From assembly GCA_026122225.1 (NCBI GenBank), contig JANEZZ010000303.1, positions 627,501-691,500 of the forward strand: a stretch of DNA of 64,000 bases, written 5' to 3'. Under the pieces are notes generated by a model. That model was not told the origin of the DNA. It searched no databases and saw nothing but the letters and a program-made list of their open reading frames with translations. Every line of letters starts with the position of its first letter. Position 1 is the first letter of the stretch. The DNA is from Heloderma charlesbogerti. Lineage: Eukaryota > Chordata > Lepidosauria > Squamata > Helodermatidae. This document shows positions 47,413 through 58,204 of the stretch, one piece after another. The translations under genes and the position numbers were made by a program.

Positions 47413-50145
47413 GATCACCTCCTGGGCGATTTCAATGCAAGAGTTGGGCATGATTTTGATTTGTGGCCAGGGACCATTGGGAAAGAAGGAGTTGGCAATA
47501 GCAACCAGAATGGAATTCTACTTCTGACTAAATGTGCAGAGCATAATCTTGTCATTACCAACACACTTTTTCATCAGAAAAATAAATTTAAAACATCATG
47601 GAAGCACCCACGGTCAAAGCACTGGCATCTTCTAGATTATGTAATTGTCCGTGCCAGAGATCGCTGCGATGTACGAGTGCTGACAACTGCTGGACAGACC
47701 ATCGATTAATTTGTTCCACGATGGCCATTAAGATTGTCCCTCAACGTAGGCTCCAAGGAAGAAGACCAAGGTGTAAAATGAACACTCAAGCCCTTCAAGA
47801 CCCTATTAAGCAAGCCTGCTTTCAAACATCCCTCAAGGAACATCTACCTATGGAAACCGCTGAAAATGTCAAGGAACACTGGAATAAACTGAAGACTTCC
47901 ATTATCGCAGCCTGTGAACAAACTATTGGATACCAAACTAAGAAATATCAGGACTGGTTTGATGAGAATGAGAGATTGAACATATTATTGATAAGAAAAG
48001 GAAAGCTTTCCAAATATGGCAAAAGGACATCAACTGTGCTGCTAAGAAAAAAATCTATGCCAATGCAAAGGCTGAGGTCCATAGCAGAACTAGAGAACTT
48101 AAGAACACCTGGTGGATAAAGAAAGCTCAAGAAATCCAGCATTTTGCAGATGCCCATGATGCACAGGGCTTTTGTAATACCACAGAGGCCATCTACAGAC
48201 CAACAAACCATGGTACAAACCACTTACACTCAATAGATGGTGCCGAACTTCTAAAGGACAAAGAGTCTATGCACTGTGTTGGAAAGAGCATTACCACAAC
48301 CACCTTAACTGTAACTCTATTATGGCTGATGAGGTTTTCTTGCAAATCCTACAAAAACAAACCAGAGATGAGCTTGCAGTATCCCCTAGTTTGAAGGAAG
48401 TCAGTAAAGCCATTAACCAAATGAAAAATAATAAAGCTAGTGGACCCGATGGGATCCCTGTTGAAGTCTTTAAAGAAGGTGGGCCTGAAACTACACAACA
48501 GCTTCACAAGCTCATCAAAAAAATCTGGATGAGGGAAGAGATCCCAGCAGATTTCAGGGATGCCGTAATTATCACTCCCTTTAAAAAGGGTGATAGAACA
48601 GATTGTGGAAACTATTGAGGCATCTCCCTTCTAGCTATGGCAGGCAAAATCCTGGCAAGGATCCTCGCAAACCGCTTTCTACCTCTCTCAGAAGACATCC
48701 TCCCTGAATCCCAAAATGGCTTCCGCCCTTCCAGGGGGGCAGTGGATATGATCTTCACCGCACGACAGCTCCAAGAAAAGTGCAGGGAGCAAAACCAACC
48801 TCTGTACATGGCATTTATTGATCTGACTAAGGCCTTTGACACTGTAAGTCATACTGCTCTCTGGACCATCCTTCTGAAAACCGGATGCCCTAATAAATTT
48901 GTGAACATCTTGTGGCTCCTCCATGACGATAACAATCTTGGATAACAATGGCTCTCAAAGTGATCCATTCAAAGTGGGATCAGGCGTTAATTATTCGCTA
49001 TCTTCATCGCTATGATTCTACACCTTGTTGAAGGGAAAAATCCCACTGGTGTAGAAATCATGCATCAAACAGATGGAAAACTTTTTAATCTCAGTAGGCT
49101 GAAATCAAAAAGTAAGGTAATTGCATCCTTTGTCATAGAACTTCAATATGCTGATGATAGCGTAATCTGTGCACATTCAGAGGAAAATCTCCAAACTATC
49201 CTAAACATCTTTGCAGAAGTATATGAAGAGTTTGGCCTCTTGCTTAATATCAAAAAAACCAAAGTGCTTTACCAGCAAGCACAAACCAATCCCTCTGTAG
49301 TGCCATCAATCCAGCTTAACGGTGTGATGCTGGAAAATATCAATCACTTTTCTTATCTTGGCAATCCTCTCTCCACAAAAGCCGACATCGACACTGAAAT
49401 TCAGCATCGCCTGAGCTCTGTAGCATTCTCCCGAATGAAGCGTAGAGTTTTCGAGGATCAGGACATTTGCAAGGAGACCAAAATGCTTCTTTACAAAGCC
49501 ATTGTACTACCAACTTTACTGTATGCCTGTGAAACATGGACCATCTATAAACGCCACTCCCAACTTCTCGAAAAATTCCACCAACGCTGCCTCTGAAAAA
49601 TTCTGCAAATTACTTGGGAAGACAGATGGACTAATGTGAGCATACTGGAAGACGCAAAGACCACCAGCGTTGAAACAATGATTCTCCAACATCAACTTCG
49701 CTGGATCGGTCATGTTGTTCGAATGCCTGATTATCATTAAGGTGTTCTTAAAGCTAATCTAAAAAAATGTAACATAAGGATTGAGAACTGGGAAGCTCTA
49801 ACTCATGAGCATTCCAACTGGAGGTCAGCCTATATTAAAGGCGCTATGGACTTTGAAGAAGCACGAGTACAGAGCGAAAGGGAGAAACAAGCTCAGCGGA
49901 AGGCATGTCAAGCAAACCCTCACCGTGACCGCCTTCCACCTGGAAACCTATATCCTCACTGTGGGAGGCTGTGTAGATCCAGAATCGGCCTTTACAGCCA
50001 CCCGCAGACCCACTGCTAGAGATTAATGTGTTGATTGACCTATCTTCTATGGATCTGTCTAATCCTTTTAAAGAGTTATCTATATAGACTCTGTCTTTGG
50101 AAGACAATCTTACTTGGTCATGAGTGATCGCCATGATGATGGATC
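47413..50145 (+). pseudogene. RTE-type LINE, 5'-truncated, copy 1
   Basis: Begins in the apurinic-type endonuclease at LGDFNARVGHDFDLWPGT. It continues through TDHRLI (the catalytic His region) and a Lys-rich linker. RT follows: NNKASGPDGIPVEVFKEGG, a TGA at 48616-48618 where copy 2 has CAA (NY.GISLL), LARILANRFLPLSEDIL, ESQNGFRPSRGAVDMIFTAR, MAFIDLTKAFDTVSH, and YADD intact at 49147-49158 (LQYADDSVICAHSEEN). Next is the C-terminal domain (MLLYKAIVLPTLLYACETW), then a C-terminal Cys/His motif, CGRLCRSRIGLYSH, at about 49960. RT sequence between the FIDLTKAF and YADD blocks is scrambled: the expected GV.QGC..AP.LF block is absent. The 3' UTR ends near ATCGCCATGATGATGG. Several frameshifts; dead. 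Clade call: RTE, family name unknown. Confidence 0.87.
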
Positions 50146-50149
50146 ACAT

Positions 50150-50463
50150 CTGGAGCATGGGTCAGATTCTGCAGGAAGCAAGGCAGAAAGCAATCAGCAC
50201 CATAGACCAATGTTGCTAGGGCTGGAAGCTAGACAGGGCTGCCTGTATGTTGCTCCAACAAAAGTCAGAGCAAGACTGAAGCTAAATAGGAAGTTACTGG
50301 CCTCTAGGCTGGTTGGCTTCACCTCTGTTCTACCTCTACTAAAGTCTTTGAGATCACCTTTGGAGGCCCTACTTACTGGCCTACCACAAAGATCAATAAG
50401 TTTGGCAGGCACTAGAGACAGCGCCTTCTTCTTCATGGCCCCTTCCATATGGAACTCCCTCCC
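50150..50463 (+). pseudogene. L2 LINE fragment 2 of a split copy
   Basis: Plus strand LRSPLEALLTGLPQRSISLA and TRDSAFFFMAPSIWNSLPS match the L2 C-terminal region (RAFSVVAPRLWNSLP). It is interrupted by the BovB tail at 50464. Confidence 0.75.
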
Positions 50464-53430
50464 GAGTTGTTGTTGTTGTTCAGTCGTTAAGCCATGTCCG
50501 ACTCTTTGTGACCCCATGGACCATTGCATGCCAGGCCTTCCTGTCCTCCGCTCTATCCCGGAGTGTGCTCAAGTTCATATTCATTGCATCGGTAATGCTA
50601 TCTAGCCATCTCATCCTCTGCCGTCCCCTTCTCCTTTTGCCTTCAATCTTTCCCAGCATCAGGGTCTTTTCCAGTGAGTTTTCTCTTCGCATTAGGTGGC
50701 CAAAATATTTAAGCTTCAGCTTCAGTATCTGTCCTTCCAATGAGCAGTCAGGGTTGATTTCCTTTAGGATGGACTGATTTGACCTCCTTGCAGTCCAGGG
50801 GACTCGTAAGAGTCTTCTCCAGCACCACAGTTCGAAAGCATCAATTCTTCGGCGCTCAGCCTTCCTTATAGTCCAGCTCTCACAGCCTTACATTACTACT
50901 GGGAAAACCATAGCTTTGATTATACGAACCTTTGTCAGCAAGGTGATGTCTCTGCTTCTTACTATGCTGTCTAGGTGTGCCATAGCTTTCCTTCCAAGGA
51001 TCAAGCATCTTTTAATTTCATGGCTACAGTCACCATCTGCGGTGATCTTGGAGCCCAAGAAAATAAAATCTGTCACTGCTTCCATTTCTTCCCCTTCTAT
51101 ATGCCAGGAAGTGATGGGGCCAGATGCCATGATCTTAGTTTTGTTAATGTTGAGTTTCAAACTAGCTTTTGCACTCTCCTCTTTCACCCTCAACAAGAGG
51201 CTCTTGAGATCCTCTTCGCTTTCTGCCATTAGGGTGGTATCGTCTGCGTATCTGAGGTTGTTGATAATTCTCCCGGCAATCTTAATCCGACCTGTGATTC
51301 ATCCCACCTGGCGTTTCCCATGATGCACTCTGCATATAAATTGAATAAGCAGGGCGACAATATACAGCCTTGTCATACTCCTTTCCCAATTTTGAACCAG
51401 TCGGTTGTTCCATGTCCGGTTCTTACTGTTGCTTCTTGACCCTCATACAGGTTTCTCAGGAGACAGGGAAGGTGGTCTGGTACTCCCTTCACTTTAAGAA
51501 TTTGCCACAGTTTGTTGTGATCCACACAATCAAAGGCTTTAGCGTAGTCAATGAAGCAGAAATAGACGTTTTTCTGGAATTCTCTTGCTTTCTCCGTGAT
51601 CCAGCAAATGTTGGCAATTTGATCTCTAGTTCCTCTGCCTCTTAGAAACCCCGCTTGTACTTCCGGTAGTTCTCGGTTCGCATACTGCTGAAGCCTAGCT
51701 TGTAGGATTTTGAGCATCACCTTGCTGGCATGTGAAATGAGCGCAATTGTGCGGTAGTTTGAACACTCTTTGGCATTGCCCTTCTTTGGAATTGGAATGT
51801 AAACTGACCTTTTCCAGTCCTGTGGCCACTGCTGAGTGTTCCAAATGTGTTGGCCTATTGAGTGCAGCACTTTAACAGCATCATCTTTTAGGATTTTAAA
51901 TAGCTCAGCTGGAATACTGTCATCTCCGCTATCTTTGTTGTTAGTAATACTTCCTAAGGCCCACTTGACTTCACTCTCCAGGATGTCCGGCTCAAGTTCA
52001 GTGACCGCACTATCATGGCTATCAGGGACATTCAGATCTTTCCTGTATAGTTCTTCTGTGTATTCTTTCCACCTCTTCTTAATATCATCTGCTTCTGTTA
52101 GGTCCCTGCTTTCTTTGTCCTTTATCATGCCCATCTTTGCACAAAACGTTCCCTTGATATCTCCGATTTTCTTGAAAAGATCTCTAGTCTTTCCCATTCT
52201 ATTGTTTTCCTCGATTTCTTTGCATTGTTCATTTAAGAAGGCCTTCTTGTCTCTCCTTGCTATTCTCTGGAACTCTGCATTCAGTTGGATATATTTTCCC
52301 CTTTCTCCCTTCCTTTTCGCTTCCCTTCTTTCCTCAGCTACTTGTAATGCCTCATCAGACAGCCACGTTGCTTTCTTGCATTTCTTTTTCTTTGGGATGG
52401 ATTTCGTTGCTGCCTCCTGAACAATGTTATGGACCTCCGTTCATAGTTCCTCAGGCACTCTATCAGGTCTAATCCCTTAAATCTATTCCTTACCTCCACT
52501 GTATATTCATAAGGGATATGATTTAGGTCATACCTGAATGGTTTAGTGGTTTTCCCTACGTTCTTCAATTTAAGCTGAAATTTTGCAAGAAGCAGCTCAT
52601 GATCTGAGCCACAGTCAGCTCCAGGTCTTGTTTTTACTGACTGTATAGAGCTTCTCCATCTTTGGCTGCAGAGGACATAATCAATCTGATTTCGATATTG
52701 ACCATCTGGTGATGTCCATGTGTAGAGTCGTCTCTTGTGCTGTTGGAAAAGAGTGTTTGCTATGATCAGCGTGTTCTCTTGGCAGAACTCTATTAGCTTT
52801 TGTCCTGGAGCACAGGACAGGAAGGCCTGGCGTGCTGTGGTCCATGGGGTCACGAAGAGTCGGACACGACTGAAGAACAACAACTGCTTTCCCCACCCTT
52901 TTGTTGACTATGAGTGCTACTCCATTTCTTCTAAGGGATTCTTGCCCACAGTAGTAAATATAATGGTCACCTGAATTAAATTCGCCCAGGCTTGTCCATT
53001 TTAGTTTGCTGATTCCCAAGATGTCGATGTTCAATCTTGTCATCTCATGTTTGACCACCTCCAGCTTACCTTGAATCTTACATTCCAGGTTCCTAAGCAA
53101 TATTGTCCTTTACAGCATCGGACTTTCTTTTCCCCACCAGACACATCCACAGCTGAGTGTCCTTTTGGCTTTGGCCCAGCTGCTTCACTCTTTCTGGCGC
53201 TACTTGGAAATGCCCTCTGCTCTTCCCCAGTAGTATATTGGACACCTTCCGACCTGAGGGGCTCATCTTCCGGCGTCATCTCTTTTAGCCTTGTGATACG
53301 TTCCATGGGGTTTTCTTGGCAAGAATACTGGATTGGGTTGCCATTTCCTTCTCCAGTGGACCACATTTTGTCAGAACTCTCCACCATGAGCTTTCCGTCT
53401 TGGGTAGCCCTGCACAGCATAGCTTATGGC
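50464..53430 (-). pseudogene. BovB (RTE) LINE, nearly full length, nested in L2
   Basis: About 3 kb in minus orientation. From 5': CLGTWNVRFKVSW, MTRLNIDILGISKLKWTSLG and FNSGDHYIYYCGQESLRRNG (endonuclease N-part); a break with an inverted BovB tail (52809-52884); then GQKLIEFCQENTLIIANTLF, YRNQIDYVLCSQRWRSSIQS and GADCGSDHELLLAKFQ (endonuclease C-part with SDH). RT follows: LEPDILESEVKWALGSITNN, NYRTIALISHASKVMLKILQ, YFCFIDYAKAFDCVDHNKLW and GTTDWFKIGKGV, ending at a TGA (51375-51373) in place of Arg. YADD is intact at about 51243-51254. The C-terminal domain ends HGVTKSRTWLND and the GTTGTTGTTG tail is at 50464. About 80 endonuclease codons are missing at the break. The 5' limit is approximate. 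Confidence 0.92.
52809..52884 (+). repeat. Inverted BovB/SINE 3' tail inside the BovB copy
   Basis: GACAGGAAGGCCTGGCGTGC, CATGGGGTCACGAAGAGTCG and GACACGACTGAAGAACAACA read as the BovB 3' end in the opposite orientation to the host BovB. It sits where the middle of the endonuclease is missing. It could be a 5'-truncated BovB insertion or a BovB-tailed SINE without its head. Confidence 0.85.
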
Positions 53431-53705
53431 TTCACTGAGTTACGCAATTGGCTGCTTCTGTGGCTGCTTTTAAAGGGGCTTTAAAAATTTACCTGTTCTT
53501 TCTGGCTTTTAATTGAAAAGGTTTTATGGTATTTGCTGCTGTTACATATTTGCAATTATATGTTAATTTAACTGGATAATTTTAAAATTATTTACATTTA
53601 GTTGCTTTTATTTTTTTATACTAAACCTTACTGTTTTATATTGTAAGCTGCCTTAGGAAGATGGCTTGCAATCAGCTAAGAAATATATTTAATAAAATGC
53701 ATGTT
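53431..53705 (+). pseudogene. L2 LINE fragment 3 (C-terminus and 3' UTR)
   Basis: The last L2 codons (LLLKGL, then an LKIYLF-like end) precede a T-rich 3' UTR and the terminal block GTAAGCTGCCTTAGGAAGAT with AATAAAA at the end. With 47275-47412 and 50150-50463 it appears to make one L2 copy, split twice. Confidence 0.6.
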
Positions 53706-53709
53706 CTTT

Positions 53710-53885
53710 TATTTATTTATTACATTTATATCCCATCTTTCTTCCATAATGGAATTCAAGGTGGCTACATGGGATTTCGAGGTGGTCTACCCCCCCAAGC
53801 CTTGACCAGACTCAGATTTGCTTAGCTTCAGTAAGATGGCTGCCTTACATGCCTTCAGACCATGCCCTGGGATGTGGATATGCAT
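53710..53885 (-). repeat. SINE with 5S rRNA-like head
   Basis: Antisense: tail TTTATTACATTTATATCCCA and GGAATTCAAGGTGGCTACAT (MIR/L2-like), then CCAAGCCTTGACCAGACTCA and TTGCTTAGCTTCAGTAAGAT. This resembles the antisense of the 5S rRNA internal promoter (CCAAGTACTAACCAGGC..GCTTAGCTTC). That suggests a 5S-derived Pol III head, as in SINE3/AmnSINE-type elements. Confidence 0.5.
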
Positions 53886-53987
53886 CTGCTCAATTCATAT
53901 AAATGCCCCTATCAATAGGGAGGCAATGGGTGTCTTTTATCCTAGACACTTTTTTCCCAACCGGAGTCAATTCTGATATCAGAGCAG

Positions 53988-54010
53988 GGTTTGTGTGTGT
54001 GTGTGTGTGG
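53988..54010. repeat. (TG)n microsatellite
   Basis: About ten TG units followed by a short G run. Confidence 0.85.
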
Positions 54011-54240
54011 GGATTTTAGGCAGCTGCGCATCAGAAGGTAAGGTTATGCTCCATTAACTCCTATGCCTCTTTTAATGTCAACGTCAGACCCAACCACCCT
54101 GCTTTATACACAGTCACGTGGGGCAGACATGTCATTAAACATGGCTGTCACGATCTCATCCTGTTTGGCCCTCAACCAAATGCTGAGGACCATATAAGGT
54201 TGTAAACTGTCTTGATGGCACTTTCGCAGATAAGGTAGCT

Positions 54241-54316
54241 GTTGTTGTTGTTCAGTTGTTCAGTCGTGTCCGACTCTTCGTGACACCATGGACCATAGCA
54301 CGCCAGGCCTTCCTGT
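54241..54316 (-). repeat. BovB LINE 3' tail
   Basis: GTTGTTGTTGTTCAGTTGTT, CAGTCGTGTCCGACTCTTCG and GCCAGGCCTTCCTGT in antisense. Confidence 0.85.
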
Positions 54317-54565
54317 TAATAATAATATGTATTGCAGCTCTTTAATTTTTCCAGTATGCTTCCTGATTGCATTCTTGGCCCTTCTAGCATCTGTAGGGAG
54401 ACAAGATGGGGCCAGAAGTCATATTAATTTAAGTTGAACCTGTGCATAATGTTATAATATATTTCAAGTACCCGGAAAGTCCAGATATTTGTTTCACTGT
54501 TCACAAAGAAATAAAGGCAAGAAGATATGATGAGAATGTTTAGCGATACAGGGTGCAAACATAGG

Positions 54566-54655
54566 CATGTTTACACAGGAAAAAAGTCCTACAACATCCA
54601 ATATGCTGGGAGTTATAGGACTTTTTTTTGTCTAAACATGCAGGGGATTGTGCCC
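54566..54655. repeat. Palindromic TIR element, family B
   Basis: CATGTTTACACAGGAAAAAA then GTCCTACAACATCC; mirrored by GGAGTTATAGGACTTTTTTT and TGTCTAAACATGCAGGGGAT. The two arms pair well and the element ends near GGGGATTGTGCCC. Confidence 0.7.
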
Positions 54656-54785
54656 TCAAGTTGATGAATAGACAAAAACTGCTTTTACAATGAATGGTTT
54701 ATTATGTTTCAAGAGGAGAGCATGTCACCAGGGCAGAGTCAGTTCCCAAATGGTGATTCAAGAATTAACTCTGGTTTTATGATTA

Positions 54786-54925
54786 AAAAAAATGTCTTGC
54801 TGTATCAGACTAATGGTCTATCTTGTCCAGGACTGTGTTTCCAACACTGTCTAGCTGAGATACATGGGGGAAGCTCACAAGTATAGCAAGAAGGTGATGG
54901 CCTTCCTCTATCGTTTGTCCCCAGA
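54786..54925 (-). repeat. CR1 LINE 3' tail (different subfamily)
   Basis: TGCTGTATCAGACTAATGGT, CTATCTTGTCCAGGACTGTG and AGAAGGTGATGGCCTTCCTC match a CR1 tail variant distinct from the 24 kb and 31 kb copies. Confidence 0.65.
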
Positions 54926-56095
54926 ATGGACTGGTCTGTCTATTTCTAGTCAATGTCAATTTGCACACATATTCATTCATAAGTCCGGTCTGTTCCATTT
55001 CCACATTAATCTGTTAATTCCTCTTATGGCAGTGACTTGCACAAATGAATTAATCAAGACATCAAAGAACCTGGCAGACTACACATCTAAAATGATTCAA
55101 CTGCTATAGTTTTCCCAAAGAACTCTGGGAATTGTAGTTCAGTGAAAAGGGACCATGGATTCTCTAATAGGGAAATCTTAGCAACTGCACAAAGCTGCAA
55201 CTACCCAGGCTCCTTGGAGGAAGCCATGCCTTGTATATCACTGAACAAGAACCACTATGATCCCCTGGCCTGTATGTTCAAAGTCTCTAACTGTAGCTCA
55301 CAGTCACAATGTGACAACTTCCTTTAAGTGGTTTAAAATTGTAAATTTATCCTAAGTTTGCACTCAAATTAGACAAAATAATTTAGATAAAATGGTTGCA
55401 GGTGCTTTTCTGGAAGCCTTTTCTCCTTCATTGCCCTTCCTCCCCAGAGCAAGCCAGCAAAGCCCTCTGTTATTTATTAGAGACTGGTGTAGAGCACAAG
55501 GGTAGGATATTGTCACATCATGACGGTAAACCATAGTTAGTGACAGGGAGTTGCATCCAGTAGATTGTATTAAATGTTAGTTTAAGCCCCATTCATTTCA
55601 ATGTGTCTGCTCCAAGTAGGACTATCATTGGATACAACCCTTTGAATAAAAAAAACCCAAGGGCTTATATAGATTCTTGATCAATTCAACTGGAATAAAA
55701 ATATGATCTGTGAATGAGCTCTCTAACAGGAGAAGGATCTTCTGAAGCTGTGAAACAATGTTCAGTTGATTAGTTATTTCAGCTTCCTCTTGGAAATTCC
55801 GACATAATATCTGACAAATAAGGATCAGTCTTGAACCTCCAGTAGCAGCTGTACTTATTACAGCTGTGCATGAAACAGTTTTTGAACCTTCCCTCCTTGG
55901 TTCCTTTTAACACCCTTCTGTGCATGTCTTGAAAAAAGGTTTCTCCCAGATTTTCTTTGCAAAGACCTGCCCTTTATCGCTGGTGCATAGATGTATATGA
56001 ATGATTGTACCCTTTTCCTAAGGGAAATGGAATATTTTGTTACCCTTCCCCCTCTTTCTTTCTTTTCTTTTTTTTAAATGGAGGCAGCTCATGTG
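54926..56095. other. Intergenic stretch with one family C copy
   Basis: A family C copy sits at about 55545-55640 (AGCCCCATTCATTTCAATGT). CCAAAGAACTCTGGGAATTG at about 55117 recalls another common squamate repeat end. Otherwise unique DNA, no gene. Confidence 0.45.
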
Positions 56096-56099
56096 TTCA

Positions 56100-56860
56100 C
56101 TTGGGTTTCTTTCTGCATAATGAAGTACTACTAGACCAAAGAATCACTTGTGGCAGGTAGCAAAGAAATTTCAATAAAGTAAACTCTCGGTATTATGAAA
56201 ATTATACATTTGGGGCTGTTAGCATGGCCTAGAAAAAGATGAGGAGAGGCTCATCTCATTAAATGAGAAGAAATAGTGGAATTAGCTTGAATCTAATTAC
56301 AAACCACACTATCTAATGTAAAAACATGACTGTTTTTTCACTCCCATTCATTTTGGCTAGTAATTAGTTTTGGCCTCTAAAATGCCACCCTTTAATCATC
56401 CAAACACAGATGTGATTTGCCGTGCAATTTAATCTTGCTTTAATGAAGAACTAATGGACGCATCGCAAATTACTTTCCCTGTTGGAGAAAAATTCTATTT
56501 CCTGCTTTTCAAAAGATCAAGAGTATCTTGTGATAATAGCCCAAGCGGCCCTGGAAGCCTCGTCGCGCAGAGCAAACAAGCTCTTTTACTCAACTCCCAA
56601 TTCAATGGAGAAAAAGAGGCTACAATTAGCAACAAAGCAGGGGAAACGCGGCATTACAGCCGAATCACTTTCTGTAGCTCAACCCCCGGCAACCACTGCC
56701 TTGTTAGAGCCAGGTCTAAAGTGTCAGGAGCGAACAATGCACCGTGATAAATTACTCTCTTCAAACAGCTGCACTGCTAATTTTCAATTATACACACAAA
56801 TGGCTCTCAGATTGGAAGAAAATGGAGTGCATGGGGAGAACAGTTGTAGATTTCTGTGTT
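56100..56860. promoter_or_regulatory. Candidate conserved non-coding element / enhancer
   Basis: About 760 bp free of any repeat family I recognise, in the midst of dense repeats. It holds many homeodomain-type cores (TAATTAG at 56361, TCTAATTAC at about 56293, TTTAATC, TTTAATGAAG) and SOX-like ACAAT/ATTGT sites. CpGs persist that the surrounding DNA has lost (CTCGTCGCGCAGAGC at about 56560, AAACGCGGC at 56643). Two overlapping open frames (56454-56747, 56482-57006) exist but lack an ATG-led family match. Conservation cannot be judged without alignment; this is an inference from texture. Confidence 0.4.
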
Positions 56861-57174
56861 TGTTTGGTGGGGAGAGTGAAGGTGGGAGAGCGGCACCCCC
56901 CAAAATGAAGCCGGTGCATGTGAGACCCATGATCCGATACCAGCTGATGAACCATCCCCAATTGTATCATGTGGAGCTTGCTTCTCTCACTGTCTTATTG
57001 TGGTGATAACTCTTCAGAGACTTGGAGGCATGATAGGCGTGCCTGCAAGACATACATTCATGATTTTTTGGCCTTGCCATGGACTCTGGCCAAACTGGTT
57101 TTGTAGATTTTTGTAACACATCCAGCAGTGCCTGGTTGAAACTGGCATCCAGCAGCACAAGAGATGAGGGAACA

Positions 57175-57270
57175 AGGGAAGGGCCATGGCTCCGTGGTAG
57201 AGCCCCTGCTTTGCGTGAAGAAGGTCCCAGGTTCAGTCCCCGGCATCTCCAGGTAGGAATGGAAAAACTC
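57175..57270 (+). repeat. tRNA-headed SINE, head part
   Basis: GGCTCCGTGGTAGAGC (A-box) and GGTTCAGTCCCCGGCATC (B-box at about 57230-57240) are well preserved. The body is cut after CTCCAGGTAGG. Confidence 0.75.
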
Positions 57271-58204
57271 CTATCTGAACTCCCCACCTCTCCCCCTTTT
57301 CAAATTAGAGTTATGCTAGATTCAGGGATTTCAGCAAACATGGTGCAAAAGTATGACACTTTATATTGTTTTCTTAATGTTAATCCTCAAGACCTAAGAT
57401 TTCAGTTTTTTGGAGCGATCTGTTCAATTTGAATTTAGTGCAAATTTTTATTACCTTGCAGTTCTAGTTCAAGTCAGGATGAGTAGATTTCTTCAGTGGA
57501 TTTATATGCACTGAACTGATCTTAGAAATAGCTCAGCACACAGGGGCGGTGGCCTAAGGCACCACATTACATGGGGTGCCAAATTTGAGGGGGAAAAATA
57601 CAAATTAAACAAATAACTATGAAAATGTTGTGTCTCTAATTTATCTGATCTCAGAAACACTGGTTGGACAGATGGAAAAAATGAATAATTTTGACTCTAT
57701 TTAAATAAATACACATAAAAAGCATTAAACAGAAAATAGGACCAAAACGTTTCCCAGTTTACCAAAAACCTCAGCCTAGATCTGCCCTTGGGGCTTGGGG
57801 GCGCCAGTTGCATGGTCTGCCTAAGGCACCAGTTCCTGGAAGCTAGTCTAGGACTGTCCTGTCAGCGCACAGGAGATAATTGCGCATTATGATGTAGACA
57901 TAGATCAAAACATTTAATCCCTAAATCTCCCCCCACCCTGCCCCCACACACACCAATTTTCATCTTGCCCATCTAATGTAATGTATAAGTCCTGGGGACA
58001 ATGTAACCTCTGTGTCCACTACAGTGGCTTTACAGAATGCCTTCCCAATGCTCCAGTGCTCTTGTTAAATTTGTTAAAGTTGCAGTTCTTTGACTTAAAT
58101 GCCATTATGCTAGTAGCTCCATCATTTCTAAACTATGTGCCAGCACACACTGGTATGTACCTATGAGAGAACCGCTAGTCTACCAGCATAAATAAAGAAA
58201 CTGG

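Noticed and set aside
51836..52420. 194-residue plus-strand frame
   Set aside because: It is the antisense shadow of the BovB ORF, which reads as a known RT on the minus strand.
57181..57245. tRNA gene
   Set aside because: A- and B-boxes are present but there is no cloverleaf with an anticodon stem; the same sequence recurs as a SINE head at 58.2 and 33.5 kb.
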